Shown here: positions 1 to 8,197 of the stretch, piece by piece
How positions within the stretch are numbered: position 1 is the stretch's first letter
How the letters are laid out: each line of letters starts with the position of its first letter
DNA from: an uncultured SAR116 cluster alpha proteobacterium
GTDB lineage: Bacteria > Pseudomonadota > Alphaproteobacteria > Puniceispirillales > Marisalimonadaceae
DNA length: 64,000 nt
Direction: 5' to 3'
Assembly: GCA_902593735.1 (NCBI GenBank)
Contig: CACJJL010000010.1
Location: 1 to 64,000, forward strand
Translations under genes and position numbers: made by a program
Notes under the pieces: model-generated
Seen by the model: only the letters and a program-made list of their open reading frames with translations
The model's database searches: none
What the model was told of the DNA's origin: nothing

Positions 1-485
1 GAAATTCGGCACATGTCTTTGATATTAACAAAAAAATGATCGAAGTAGGTAAACAAAAGTATAAAAATTTCAATAACTTGTATTGGACGGTTACTAGTGC
101 AGAAAATATTCCAATATCAAACGATACATTTGAAAGAGCAAGTATGAGTTTTGGCCTTAGAAATATTACTGACAGAAATAAATCTTTACAAGAAATTTAT
201 CGTATTCTTAAACCTGGTGGAAGATTTATATGTCTTGAGTTCAGCCACGTAGAAAATAAAGTTTTTAAAAAATTTTATGATTTCTGGTCTTTCAAATTGA
301 TGCCGTTAATAGGGAAAAAAGTTACTGGCGACAAAGAACCCTATACATATTTAGTAGAGTCTATAAGAAAATTTCCTACTCAGCCTGAAGTTAGTCAAAT
401 GCTATCTGAGGTTGGATTTTCAAGAGTTCGATACAGAAACTTATCTAATGGGATAGTTGCTCTTCATAGCGGTTGGAAACTTTAA
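1..485 (+). CDS. ubiE: Ubiquinone/menaquinone biosynthesis C-methyltransferase UbiE (5' truncated by window)
   Basis: SAM-dependent methyltransferase that C-methylates the benzoquinol ring in ubiquinone synthesis. The frame is already open at the left edge (first full codon at base 3), and the residues before the Met at 36 read as the UbiE motif VFDINKKMIEVG. That Met is therefore internal and the gene starts outside the window. Visible: SFGLRNI, the post-motif ILKPGGRF, and the family's typical ending GIVALHSGWKL. About 160 of the usual ~250 residues are present, so the SAM-binding glycine loop is missing here. The stop codon abuts the ubiB ATG directly (TAAATG), so the two are surely co-transcribed. 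Confidence 0.93.
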   Translation, partial: NSAHVFDINKKMIEVGKQKYKNFNNLYWTVTSAENIPISNDTFERASMSFGLRNITDRNKSLQEIYRILKPGGRFICLEFSHVENKVFKKFYDFWSFKLMPLIGKKVTGDKEPYTYLVESIRKFPTQPEVSQMLSEVGFSRVRYRNLSNGIVALHSGWKL

Positions 486-1934
486 ATGCAAATAAAACAA
501 AGTTTAGAATACCCTATATGGAATATACCACATTATTTTATAAAAAGTATTATAATATTTATTAAATTAATTAGAACTGGTATTGTTAATCTTTTAATAG
601 AAAAAAAATATTTTAATAGACATTTAGAATTATTTTTTAAACTTTTAAATTTGTTTTTAACAAATAAAGATGAAAAAGAAATTGGAAAAAAACTTGTTAA
701 TTGTTTAATTAACTTGGGCCCGGGATACGTTAAGTTTGGACAAGCTTTATCAACAAGACCAGACATGCTTGGAAAAGAAACTTGTAATGAGCTTAAGTTA
801 TTACAAGATAATTTAATACCTATCCCAAGTCACATTGTTAAAAAAATTATTCAAGAGGAAAATGAAAATTTTCTTAAAGAAAATTTAATTTCTTTTAATG
901 AGGTTCCAATTGCGAGTGCATCTGTGGCACAAGTACACACTGGCGTTCTCAAAAATGGAAAAAAAGTAGCTATTAAAATTTTAAAGCCTAATATTCAACA
1001 AAAATTATTTAAAGACTTCACTTTTTTTTACTGGATCACAAAGTGCTTCGAATTTTGTATCCCAAATATCAAACGATTGAAGCTTTCAAAAAATGTTGAA
1101 ATTTTATCTGAAGTATCTCTAAATGAACTTGATTTAACATTAGAAGCATCTGCGGCAGACGAACTTTCTGAAAATTTTAAAAATCATCCTAATTATAAAG
1201 TACCAAAAATTTATTGGGAATTCACAACAAAAAACATGCTTATTTTAGAATTTGTTGACGGAATTAGGATCGATGACTTAGACCTATTAAACGATTCAAA
1301 ACACAATATAAAAAAAATAACTGAAACAGGTATTGAAATTTTTTTCCTTCAAGTTTTTCGTGATGGTTTTTTTCACGGTGATATGCATCCTGGAAATATT
1401 TTGATAGATCAAGAGGGAGCACTAGTACCCATTGATTTTGGCATTATGGGTAGACTATCAAACAAGGATAGGCAATTTTTAGCATTATTGCTCACTTATC
1501 TTTTAAATAAAAATTACAGAAAGGTAGTCGAAATACATAATGATGCAAATATGCTAGGTAAAGATATTTCTCATGATCATCTTGCTCAAGCTATAAGAGC
1601 AATTTCTACACCAATTTTAAATAAGCCTATTGGTGAAGTTTCTTTAGCTAAATTACTAGGTCAAATACTTAGTTTATCAAAAAAGTTTAATATTGAAGTG
1701 CAACCACAATTTACGTTATTACAAAAGACGATGTTAATGGCTGAGGGTACGACAAGACAGATTAATCCTAATATAAATATGTGGGAATTGTCTGGGCCAC
1801 TAATAGATAAATGGATAAATGAAACATATGATCCATTTAAGGTTTTAGAGGATTGGCTTCATCAAAATAAACTTATTTTACTCAAATTTCCTGAAATTTT
1901 AAATAAATTTAATGAAATATTATCTAAAAAATGA
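486..1934 (+). CDS. ubiB: UbiB family atypical kinase/ATPase for ubiquinone biosynthesis
   Basis: Member of the ABC1/ADCK/UbiB protein-kinase-like family needed for ubiquinone production; the family works at the inner membrane with the COQ/Ubi complex. Motifs seen: the KxGQ signature in YVKFGQALSTRPD (about 81-92), the Ala-rich nucleotide loop ASASVAQVH (143-151), VAIKIL with the kinase Lys (164), the catalytic-loop HGDMHPGN (297-304) and the metal-binding DFG (317-319). At 482 residues it is somewhat shorter than E. coli UbiB, and I see no clear C-terminal transmembrane pair. It starts at the base after the ubiE stop. Confidence 0.95.
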   Translation: MQIKQSLEYPIWNIPHYFIKSIIIFIKLIRTGIVNLLIEKKYFNRHLELFFKLLNLFLTNKDEKEIGKKLVNCLINLGPGYVKFGQALSTRPDMLGKETCNELKLLQDNLIPIPSHIVKKIIQEENENFLKENLISFNEVPIASASVAQVHTGVLKNGKKVAIKILKPNIQQKLFKDFTFFYWITKCFEFCIPNIKRLKLSKNVEILSEVSLNELDLTLEASAADELSENFKNHPNYKVPKIYWEFTTKNMLILEFVDGIRIDDLDLLNDSKHNIKKITETGIEIFFLQVFRDGFFHGDMHPGNILIDQEGALVPIDFGIMGRLSNKDRQFLALLLTYLLNKNYRKVVEIHNDANMLGKDISHDHLAQAIRAISTPILNKPIGEVSLAKLLGQILSLSKKFNIEVQPQFTLLQKTMLMAEGTTRQINPNINMWELSGPLIDKWINETYDPFKVLEDWLHQNKLILLKFPEILNKFNEILSKK

Positions 1935-1946
1935 AATATTTCATTT
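1929..1946. repeat. Perfect 18-bp palindrome between ubiB and coaBC
   Basis: AAATGAAATATTTCATTT is its own reverse complement. It overlaps the ubiB stop codon and lies about 50 bp upstream of the coaBC start. It could be a weak AT hairpin or a binding site for a dimeric regulator. The next gene itself carries a predicted HTH domain, so an autoregulatory operator is conceivable but unproven. Chance is a real alternative in such AT-rich DNA. Confidence 0.4.
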
Positions 1947-1966
1947 ATATTTTGTAATTTTTCAGT

Positions 1967-1972
1967 TATACT
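1967..1972 (+). promoter_or_regulatory. Possible -10 element for coaBC
   Basis: TATACT lies 22 bp before the coaBC ATG. No good -35 box is visible at the right spacing (TTTATA at about 1945-1950 is the nearest). Weak evidence in AT-rich DNA. Confidence 0.2.
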
Positions 1973-1994
1973 ATATTTTTTTAATTTTAATATC

Positions 1995-3440
1995 ATGAAT
2001 AATATTTCACAACTTATTTTTTTACTTGGTGGGACAGGTGCTGTAGCAGAAAAGTTAAAAATTAAACCTTCTGCAATTTCAAACTGGAAAAAACTTAATA
2101 AAATACCCAATAATAAGCGTGAAGCTGTTTTAAAATTAAGCACACATTTAGACTTAGACATAGACAATTTTCTTACTTCCAATAAAGAACATGATGCAAA
2201 AATAAAAATCTTATTAATCATTTGTGGAGGCATAGCCTCATACAAATCTTTAGAAATTATTAGGCTTATTAGAAAAACTGACATTGAACTTGATGTAGTT
2301 TTGACTAAATCAGCTCAAAAGTTTATAACGCCATTATTAGTAACGAGTTTAAATGAAAAAAAATGTTATACTGATTTATTTTCTGTCGAAGACGAAACAA
2401 AAATGAATCACATAAAGCTAGCTAGAAAACCAGACATTATTCTAGTAGCTCCCACAACTGCAAATGTTATGGCAAAGCTTGCTTGTGGTTTAGCAGACGA
2501 TTTAGCAAGTACAATTTTACTAGCATCATTTTCGAAGATAATTTTAGCACCTTCAATGAATCCTGTAATGTGGAACAACTCTGCAACTCGTGAAAATTAC
2601 AAAAAATTATTAGATAGAGGGATAGAGTTTATAGAACCTGACAAAGGTGAAATGGCATGTGGAGAAGAAGGAATAGGAAGATTTCCAGACCCTAAATTAA
2701 TATTTGATTATATTTTATCATACATTAATAAAAACCAAACACTCAATAATCAACTTAAAGGTATTTCAATTTTAGTCACAGCTGGTCCAACAATAGAAAA
2801 CATTGACCCAATAAGGTTTATGAGCAATCAATCATCTGGAAAGCAAGGTTTTGAAATTGCTTCTGAATTAACAAGAAGAGGAGCCAAAGTTACTTTGATT
2901 ACTGGTCCAGTCAACATCCCTTACCCAAATTGCGAAAATATAATAAGGGTTAAAACTGCTAAAGAAATGTTGGACAACGTCAATAAACAATTACCTGCAG
3001 ATATATTAATTTGTAGCGCCGCTGTGGCAGATTGGAAACTTATTCCTAAAACATCTTCAAATAAAAAGATTGATATGAATAAAAAGATTAAAAAAAATAA
3101 TGATAACTTATTATTTGAAACTATAAAAAACCCAGATATATTAGAAACAATAGCCAATAGTACTCTAAGACCAAAGATTGTGATAGGGTTTTCCGCGGAA
3201 ACAAACAATCTTAAAAAAAATGCATATTATAAACTAGTAAGTAAAAATATTGACTTAATTATTGCAAATGATGTTAGTAATGCGAAAGTTTTTGGTGAAG
3301 ACTTTAATGAAGTATTACTTATTGACAAGTTTAATTGTGAAAAGTGGGAAAAGCAAAGTAAAAAATCTGTGGCCTTTCATTTAGCAAATAAAATCAATAA
3401 TCTTTTAATTAATTATAATCAACGAGATATAGATGCTTAA
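1995..3440 (+). CDS. coaBC: Bifunctional CoaBC (PPC synthetase/decarboxylase) with N-terminal HTH domain
   Basis: Makes 4'-phosphopantetheine from 4'-phosphopantothenate and cysteine, two steps of coenzyme A synthesis. Residues ~70-250 are the FMN-dependent decarboxylase CoaC: GGIASYKS, NHIKLAR with the active His (139), PTTANVMAKLACGLADD and catalytic-loop Cys222 in EMACGEEG. Residues ~256-481 are the synthetase CoaB: VTAGPTIENIDPIRF, SNQSSGKQG, AAVADW. Residues ~1-65 are extra: LGGTGAVAEKLKIKPSAISNW reads as a helix-turn-helix of the YdaS/'carph-isopro' type. Ordinary CoaBC is ~400-410 aa. No ATG, GTG or TTG lies in frame at the domain junction, so the start at 1995 and the fusion look genuine. 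The 3' end overlaps the next gene by 8 bp. Confidence 0.93.
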   Translation: MNNISQLIFLLGGTGAVAEKLKIKPSAISNWKKLNKIPNNKREAVLKLSTHLDLDIDNFLTSNKEHDAKIKILLIICGGIASYKSLEIIRLIRKTDIELDVVLTKSAQKFITPLLVTSLNEKKCYTDLFSVEDETKMNHIKLARKPDIILVAPTTANVMAKLACGLADDLASTILLASFSKIILAPSMNPVMWNNSATRENYKKLLDRGIEFIEPDKGEMACGEEGIGRFPDPKLIFDYILSYINKNQTLNNQLKGISILVTAGPTIENIDPIRFMSNQSSGKQGFEIASELTRRGAKVTLITGPVNIPYPNCENIIRVKTAKEMLDNVNKQLPADILICSAAVADWKLIPKTSSNKKIDMNKKIKKNNDNLLFETIKNPDILETIANSTLRPKIVIGFSAETNNLKKNAYYKLVSKNIDLIIANDVSNAKVFGEDFNEVLLIDKFNCEKWEKQSKKSVAFHLANKINNLLINYNQRDIDA

Positions 3441-4182
3441 TGATGATGATTTATGTAGATATGCCAGGCAGGTAATTATTCCTAATTTTAATGAAAAAGG
3501 TCAGGAAAAATTACTAAAAACAAAATGTTTAATAGTCGGTGCTGGAGGATTAGGATGTCCAGTAGCACTTTACGCTTCTGCTGCAGGGTTTGGGCACATA
3601 GAAATTTACGATCAAGATATTATTGAAATTAGTAACCTTAACAGGCAAATTGCTCATAAAAATGATAATATTGGTAATAGCAAATCCGAAAATTTGGCAC
3701 AAGAATGTATGAAAATAAATCCCAATATTTCAGTGTTTCCTCGGAAAAAAAATTTTAACGAAACCATAAATATAAGTAATTTTAATTTGATTTTTGATTG
3801 TTCTGACAATCCAAAAACAAAATATACTTTGAATTATTTGTCACACAAATATAAAAAAATTTTAATTTCAGGTTCTGCAGTTCAAATGGAAGGTCAATTA
3901 GCAATTTGGAAGAGCGGGTTAAATATCAATTACCCATGTTATGAATGTGTTTTTCCTAAGAGCGATGAAAAAGCTCCTATTACAAATTGTAGGGAAGCTG
4001 GAATAATTGGTCCCGTGACGGGTTTAATTGGAAGTATGCAAGTAAATGAAGCAATAAAAGAAGTAGTTCTGAAAAATTATCAGTCTACCGCTGGAAATTT
4101 ATTTTTATATGACGGCTTAACTCAAAACCTAGATAAGATAAAACTAAAAAAAAATCGCCAATGTCCAATATGCTCAAAATGA
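3433..4182 (+). CDS. moeB: HesA/MoeB/ThiF family E1-like adenylyltransferase
   Basis: Adenylates the C-terminal glycine of a ubiquitin-like sulfur carrier (MoaD or ThiS) for molybdopterin or thiamine synthesis. Seen: nucleotide-binding GAGGLG (36-41), the SNLNRQ segment (67-72), a zinc site made of CxxC at 169-172 (CYEC) and CPIC near the C terminus (245-248), and the conserved Cys186 in NCREAGIIGPVTG. Length 249 fits MoeB/ThiF without a rhodanese domain. The partner carrier is not in this window, so moeB versus thiF cannot be decided. It overlaps coaBC by 8 bp and the next gene by 4 bp (ATGA). Confidence 0.88.
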   Translation: MLNDDDLCRYARQVIIPNFNEKGQEKLLKTKCLIVGAGGLGCPVALYASAAGFGHIEIYDQDIIEISNLNRQIAHKNDNIGNSKSENLAQECMKINPNISVFPRKKNFNETINISNFNLIFDCSDNPKTKYTLNYLSHKYKKILISGSAVQMEGQLAIWKSGLNINYPCYECVFPKSDEKAPITNCREAGIIGPVTGLIGSMQVNEAIKEVVLKNYQSTAGNLFLYDGLTQNLDKIKLKKNRQCPICSK

Positions 4183-4727
4183 ACTATATTAAAATTTGCA
4201 AGTATATTTTAAAAAGTAAATTAATCTTGTATATGTTGATTATTTTAATAACAAATTTTATATTACCCTCAGAAAATGCTTTTTCGTACTCAAAAGAGCC
4301 TAAAGTTTCAATTAATGGTAGCGGTTTAAAAATACCTAGAATTGTCTCCTTAAAAAATTCTCTAACTTACATGAGATCAGGCCCAGGTAGGGAGTTTCCA
4401 ATTAAATTTGAATTAAAACAAAAAGGACATCCCTTAAAAATAATTGCTGAGTATAATAATTGGAGAAAAGTAACGACATTATATAATGTTACTGGTTGGA
4501 TACATACACAATTGCTGTCTTCCTTTAGGACTGGAGTAATTATGAAAACCACTTTTTTAAAGAAAACACCTTCTAATTCAGGAAATACTGTAGCTAAACT
4601 TTTGCCTAATTTATTAATTAACATAAAGAAATGTAGAGAAAATTGGTGTAAAGTAGAGATATTAAAGGAGAAAGTGTTTATAGGCTGGGTAAACAAAGAA
4701 TATATTTGGGGTTCAACAAAAAATTAA
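4179..4727 (+). CDS. Exported bacterial SH3-domain protein
   Basis: Predicted periplasmic or envelope protein. After a short basic N terminus there is a hydrophobic signal segment (LILYMLIILITNFIL). Two SH3b-like repeats follow: the first holds YMRSGPGREFPIKFEL and WRKVTTLYNVTGWIH, and the second ends CKVEILKEKVFIGWVNKEYIWG. Such domains usually bind cell-wall peptides; the exact role is unknown. I choose the ATG at 4179 because it forms a 4-bp ATGA overlap with the previous stop; an upstream ATG at 4161 is possible. The family is common as a hypothetical protein in alphaproteobacteria. Confidence 0.8.
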   Translation: MNYIKICKYILKSKLILYMLIILITNFILPSENAFSYSKEPKVSINGSGLKIPRIVSLKNSLTYMRSGPGREFPIKFELKQKGHPLKIIAEYNNWRKVTTLYNVTGWIHTQLLSSFRTGVIMKTTFLKKTPSNSGNTVAKLLPNLLINIKKCRENWCKVEILKEKVFIGWVNKEYIWGSTKN

Positions 4728-4802
4728 TTTTGTATAATTGTTTTATTTATTGTTTTTTATCATTATTGTAGAATAATTTAATTATTATAAAGGTATTATA
4801 TT

Positions 4803-5309
4803 TTGGCTTTATTTAAAGATTCATTCAATTATCAAGAATTAATCGATTGTGCAAAAGGAAAATTGGCAGGAGTGGATTTCCCCAAATTACCCTTGCCTCC
4901 AATGCTGATGTTTGACGAAGTAACAAGTATAAAAGAAACAGGAGGTGCATATAATAAAGGTACTGCACATGCTCAATTCAAAATTACACCAGATAAATGG
5001 TTTTTTCCGTGTCACTTTGAAGATGATCCTGTTATGCCTGGATGCTTGGGGATGGATGCGTTATGGCAACTGCTAGGTTTTTCTCTTGGAAACATGGGTG
5101 GTAGAGGAAAAGGAAGAGCAATATCAGTAGGTGAAGTTAAATTTACTGGTCAAATATTACCCATAGCTAAAAAAGTAGAATATTTGCTTGATTTTAAACG
5201 TATTATTATGCGGAAATTAATTCTTGGAATTGCTGACGGAAAAGTTATATGTGATGATAAGATAGTTTTTGAAGCATCTGATATTAGAGTTGGACTTTTT
5301 CAAGATTAG
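4803..5309 (+). CDS. fabA: Beta-hydroxydecanoyl-ACP dehydratase/isomerase FabA
   Basis: Dehydrates 3-hydroxydecanoyl-ACP and isomerises trans-2- to cis-3-decenoyl-ACP, the branch point for anaerobic unsaturated fatty acid synthesis. Catalytic His71 in FPCHFEDDPVMPGCLG and Asp85 in GMDALWQ match His70/Asp84 of E. coli FabA. The start is TTG at 4803, with AAAGG at 4789-4793 as ribosome binding site; no in-frame ATG fits, and the N terminus MALFKDSFNYQELIDCAKG matches the family. Length 168 is normal. First gene of fabA-fabB-fabI; the Fur-family irr gene that often precedes fabA in alphaproteobacteria is absent. Confidence 0.96.
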   Translation: MALFKDSFNYQELIDCAKGKLAGVDFPKLPLPPMLMFDEVTSIKETGGAYNKGTAHAQFKITPDKWFFPCHFEDDPVMPGCLGMDALWQLLGFSLGNMGGRGKGRAISVGEVKFTGQILPIAKKVEYLLDFKRIIMRKLILGIADGKVICDDKIVFEASDIRVGLFQD

Positions 5310-5321
5310 TTAATTAGATTT

Positions 5322-6560
5322 ATGGGTTTTAATATGAGTAACGCTAAAAGAGTTGTAATAACTGGAATGGGTATTGTTAGTTCAATAGGCAATAATGTTG
5401 AAGAAGTTAAAAAATCATTAATAAATCAAAAATCAGGAATTGTTAAAGCTAATATCTACAAAGAAATGGGTTTTAGAAGTCAGATTCATGGTGAAGTAAA
5501 AATTAACTTGGAAGATCACATTGATAAGAAGCAGTTAAGATTTATGGGAGCTGGAGCTGCTTATTCTGTACTTTCGATGTATCAAGCAATTAAAGATGCA
5601 GGGCTTACAGATGAAGAAATTTCTAATCCAAAAACTGGATTAATTGCAGGCTCAGGAGGACCTAGTACTGCAAATATGCTTCAATCATTTGATATTGCAA
5701 GGACAAAAGGGCCCAAAAAAGTGGGTCCGTTCATGGTACCCAGATGTATGAGTTCAACGGTATCAGCTTGTATTGCAACTTTTTTTAAAATTAAAGGTAT
5801 TAATTTTTCAATTACCTCTGCTTGTTCTACTTCAGCTCACTGCATTGGGATTGGTGCTGACCAAATTAAATATGGTAATCAGAATATAGTTTTTGCTGGT
5901 GGCGGCGAAGAGCTTGATTGGACATTATCTGTTCTATTTGATGCAATGGGAGCTATGTCTAGTAATTTTAATGAAACACCAGAGTTAGCCTCAAGACCAT
6001 ATGACATAAATCGAGACGGTTTTGTAATTGCTGGTGGAGGAGGAATGCTTGTTCTAGAGGAACTTGAGCATGCAAAAGCGAGAGGTGCCAAAATTTATGG
6101 TGAAATAGTTGGACATTGCGCTAATTCAGATGGCTACGACATGGTCGCACCAAGTGGGGAGGGTGCGGTAAGATGTATGAAAGAAGCACTTAAGGGTATT
6201 AATCAAAAAGTTGATTATATTAATGCACATGGAACCAGCACTCCTGTAGGAGATATGCAAGAGTTACATGCTATAAGAGAGGTATTTAAGTATGATAATT
6301 ACCTTCCTAGACTTACGAGTACAAAATCCTTAACTGGGCATTCTCTTGGAGCAACTGGAGTTCATGAAGCTATTTATACATTAATTATGATGAATAACAA
6401 TTTTATTTCTGGATCATCTAATATAAATGATGGTGATCCTGAAATTGGGTCCATTGAAATACCTAGAAAAACAATCAAGGATATAAACATCGATTTAGCA
6501 CTTTCAAATTCCTTTGGATTTGGTGGTACAAATGCTTGTCTTGTATTTTCTAAATATTAG
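5322..6560 (+). CDS. fabB: 3-oxoacyl-ACP synthase I FabB
   Basis: Condensing enzyme that elongates the cis-3-decenoyl product of FabA. Catalytic triad: Cys168 in [10 protein letters not shown], His303 in [11 protein letters not shown] and His340 in [12 protein letters not shown] (with Lys335). The C-terminal [15 protein letters not shown] is diagnostic of KAS I/II; the pairing with fabA argues for FabB. Two nearby ATGs (5322 and 5334) could start the protein; the second gives [13 protein letters not shown] and has a weak GGG upstream, so the first four residues are uncertain. It is 12 bp after fabA and 17 bp before fabI. Confidence 0.95.
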   Translation: MGFNMSNAKRVVITGMGIVSSIGNNVEEVKKSLINQKSGIVKANIYKEMGFRSQIHGEVKINLEDHIDKKQLRFMGAGAAYSVLSMYQAIKDAGLTDEEISNPKTGLIAGSGGPSTANMLQSFDIARTKGPKKVGPFMVPRCMSSTVSACIATFFKIKGINFSITSACSTSAHCIGIGADQIKYGNQNIVFAGGGEELDWTLSVLFDAMGAMSSNFNETPELASRPYDINRDGFVIAGGGGMLVLEELEHAKARGAKIYGEIVGHCANSDGYDMVAPSGEGAVRCMKEALKGINQKVDYINAHGTSTPVGDMQELHAIREVFKYDNYLPRLTSTKSLTGHSLGATGVHEAIYTLIMMNNNFISGSSNINDGDPEIGSIEIPRKTIKDINIDLALSNSFGFGGTNACLVFSKY

Positions 6561-6577
6561 CAATTAAAGAGATTATT

Positions 6578-7381
6578 ATGTCTATAATGAAAAATAAAAA
6601 AGGTCTCATAATGGGTGTAGCTAATGAACGATCAATTGCTTGGGGGATAGCTAGAGTACTTGCTGAACATGGTGCAGAACTTGCTTTTTCATACCAAAAT
6701 GAAGGTTTTAATAAAAGATTAATACCATTAATGAATTCTATTGGTTCACAAAGATGTTACGAGTGTGATGTTTCTAAAGATGTAAATGACATAAATTCAA
6801 TTGAAAATATGTTTAATAAGCTTTCGGAAACATGGAATAGTATTGATTTTATTGTACATGCATTGGCATATTCTGACAAAGATGAGTTAAAAGGAAAGTA
6901 TTTTAATTGTACTAGAACAAATTTTTTGAATTCCTTAGACATTTCTGCTTTCAGTTTTACAAGAACTGCAAAATCAGCTTTGCCTCTTATGGCATCAAAC
7001 GGAGGAAGCTTATTAACACTTTCTTATCTAGGTGCTGAAAGAACAACACCTAATTATAATGTAATGGGTGTTGCAAAATCTGCATTGGAAGCCTCTATAA
7101 AATATTTAGCTATGGATTTAGGTAAAAATAATATTAGAGTGAATGCATTGTCAGCTGGACCTGTTAAAACTCTTGCAGGAGCTGCAATTTCTGGTGCAAG
7201 ACATGTATTTAGATACTCTGAAAATGTTGCCCCTTTAAAATTTAACCCGCAATTAACTGAAGTGGGGAATTCCGCTTTATATTTGTTATCAGATTTGTCA
7301 ACTGGAGTTACAGGAAATGTTCATCATGTTGATGGTGGTTTACATAGTGTAGCGATTCCAAAACAAGAAAATTTAGAATAA
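6578..7381 (+). CDS. fabI: Enoyl-ACP reductase (NADH) FabI
   Basis: Reduces trans-2-enoyl-ACP at the end of each fatty acid elongation round. It has a short-chain dehydrogenase fold of the FabI type: glycine motif IMGVANERSIAWGIA near the N terminus, and active-site Tyr150 and Tyr160-x6-Lys167 (YNVMGVAK). The HHVDGG segment lies near the C terminus. Length 267 is typical. The protein starts MSIMKNKKG; a start at the second Met (6587) is possible. Last gene of the fab operon, convergent with the enoyl-CoA hydratase after only 9 bp. Confidence 0.95.
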   Translation: MSIMKNKKGLIMGVANERSIAWGIARVLAEHGAELAFSYQNEGFNKRLIPLMNSIGSQRCYECDVSKDVNDINSIENMFNKLSETWNSIDFIVHALAYSDKDELKGKYFNCTRTNFLNSLDISAFSFTRTAKSALPLMASNGGSLLTLSYLGAERTTPNYNVMGVAKSALEASIKYLAMDLGKNNIRVNALSAGPVKTLAGAAISGARHVFRYSENVAPLKFNPQLTEVGNSALYLLSDLSTGVTGNVHHVDGGLHSVAIPKQENLE

Positions 7382-7390
7382 AAAATATTA

Positions 7391-8182
7391 TTATTTATTT
7401 TTCCAAACGGGTTTACGCTTTTCTGAAAAAGACTCCATACCTTCAATATGATCTTCAAGAGCAAAAGTGGAGTAAAACAAAGCTCTTTCAGATCTGATAC
7501 CTTCTTCTAATGTTGTTTCAAATGCAACATTGACAGCTTGTTTAGCTAACTTGGCTAAAGGTTTAGATTGATTCGCAATCTTTAGAGCTATCTCATTTAG
7601 AGATACATCAAACTTGTCATTTTTAAAAACTTTAGCAACTAAACCATTTTTTTCTGCTTCTTCTGCAGACATCATATCTCCAGTAAGTACAGCGAACATA
7701 GCCTTTGACTTACCAATTGATCTTGTAAGTCTCTGGGTACCACCAGCACCTGGTATTGCTCCAATGTTTATTTCTGGTTGCCCAAATTTTGCATCTTCTC
7801 TTGCAATTATAAAGTCACACATCATAGCAAGCTCACAGCCTCCACCCAAAGCGTAACCTTTTACAGCAGCTATTATTGGCGTTTGTATTTTGGGTATATC
7901 TAACCAACCATTTTCAATGTACCTACTCTGAGATACTGAAGCATAGTTAAGCTTAACCATTTCTTTCAGATCTGCACCAGCAGCGAAAGCTTTTTCTGAG
8001 CCAATTATGATAATACAACCAATTGATTGATCATAATCAAAATTAATAGCAGCATCTTTGATAGCTAAAATAAATCCAGCTGAAAGTGGATTAAGTTTGT
8101 TTTCGTGAGATAGTTGTATCCAACCAACACCCTGATCAGACCAAGTTTTAATCCACTCTGTTTTAGGAACTAAATTATTCAT
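7391..8182 (-). CDS. Enoyl-CoA hydratase (crotonase family)
   Basis: Hydrates trans-2-enoyl-CoA in beta-oxidation or a related acyl-CoA pathway. Oxyanion-hole segments KAFAAGADLKEM (64-75) and GYALGGGCELAM; both catalytic glutamates of the enoyl-CoA hydratase class are present (Glu117 in GGGCEL, Glu137 in FGQPEIN). Length 263 is typical. Both Glu residues argue against a pure isomerase. The gene follows pnp on the same strand after 15 bp, so it may be read as the last gene of the rimP-pnp unit. It is convergent with fabI. Confidence 0.92.
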   Translation of the reverse strand: MNNLVPKTEWIKTWSDQGVGWIQLSHENKLNPLSAGFILAIKDAAINFDYDQSIGCIIIIGSEKAFAAGADLKEMVKLNYASVSQSRYIENGWLDIPKIQTPIIAAVKGYALGGGCELAMMCDFIIAREDAKFGQPEINIGAIPGAGGTQRLTRSIGKSKAMFAVLTGDMMSAEEAEKNGLVAKVFKNDKFDVSLNEIALKIANQSKPLAKLAKQAVNVAFETTLEEGIRSERALFYSTFALEDHIEGMESFSEKRKPVWKNK

Positions 8183-8197
8183 AGCATACCTCTTTTT

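Noticed and set aside
1862-2284. Minus-strand open frame over the ubiB-coaBC junction and HTH region
   Set aside because: The plus-strand HTH-CoaBC reading is coherent through the whole region; the antisense product has no recognisable features.
7382-7402. A/T-tract symmetry between fabI and the enoyl-CoA hydratase as a bidirectional terminator
   Set aside because: No GC pairs and an imperfect stem; indistinguishable from background.
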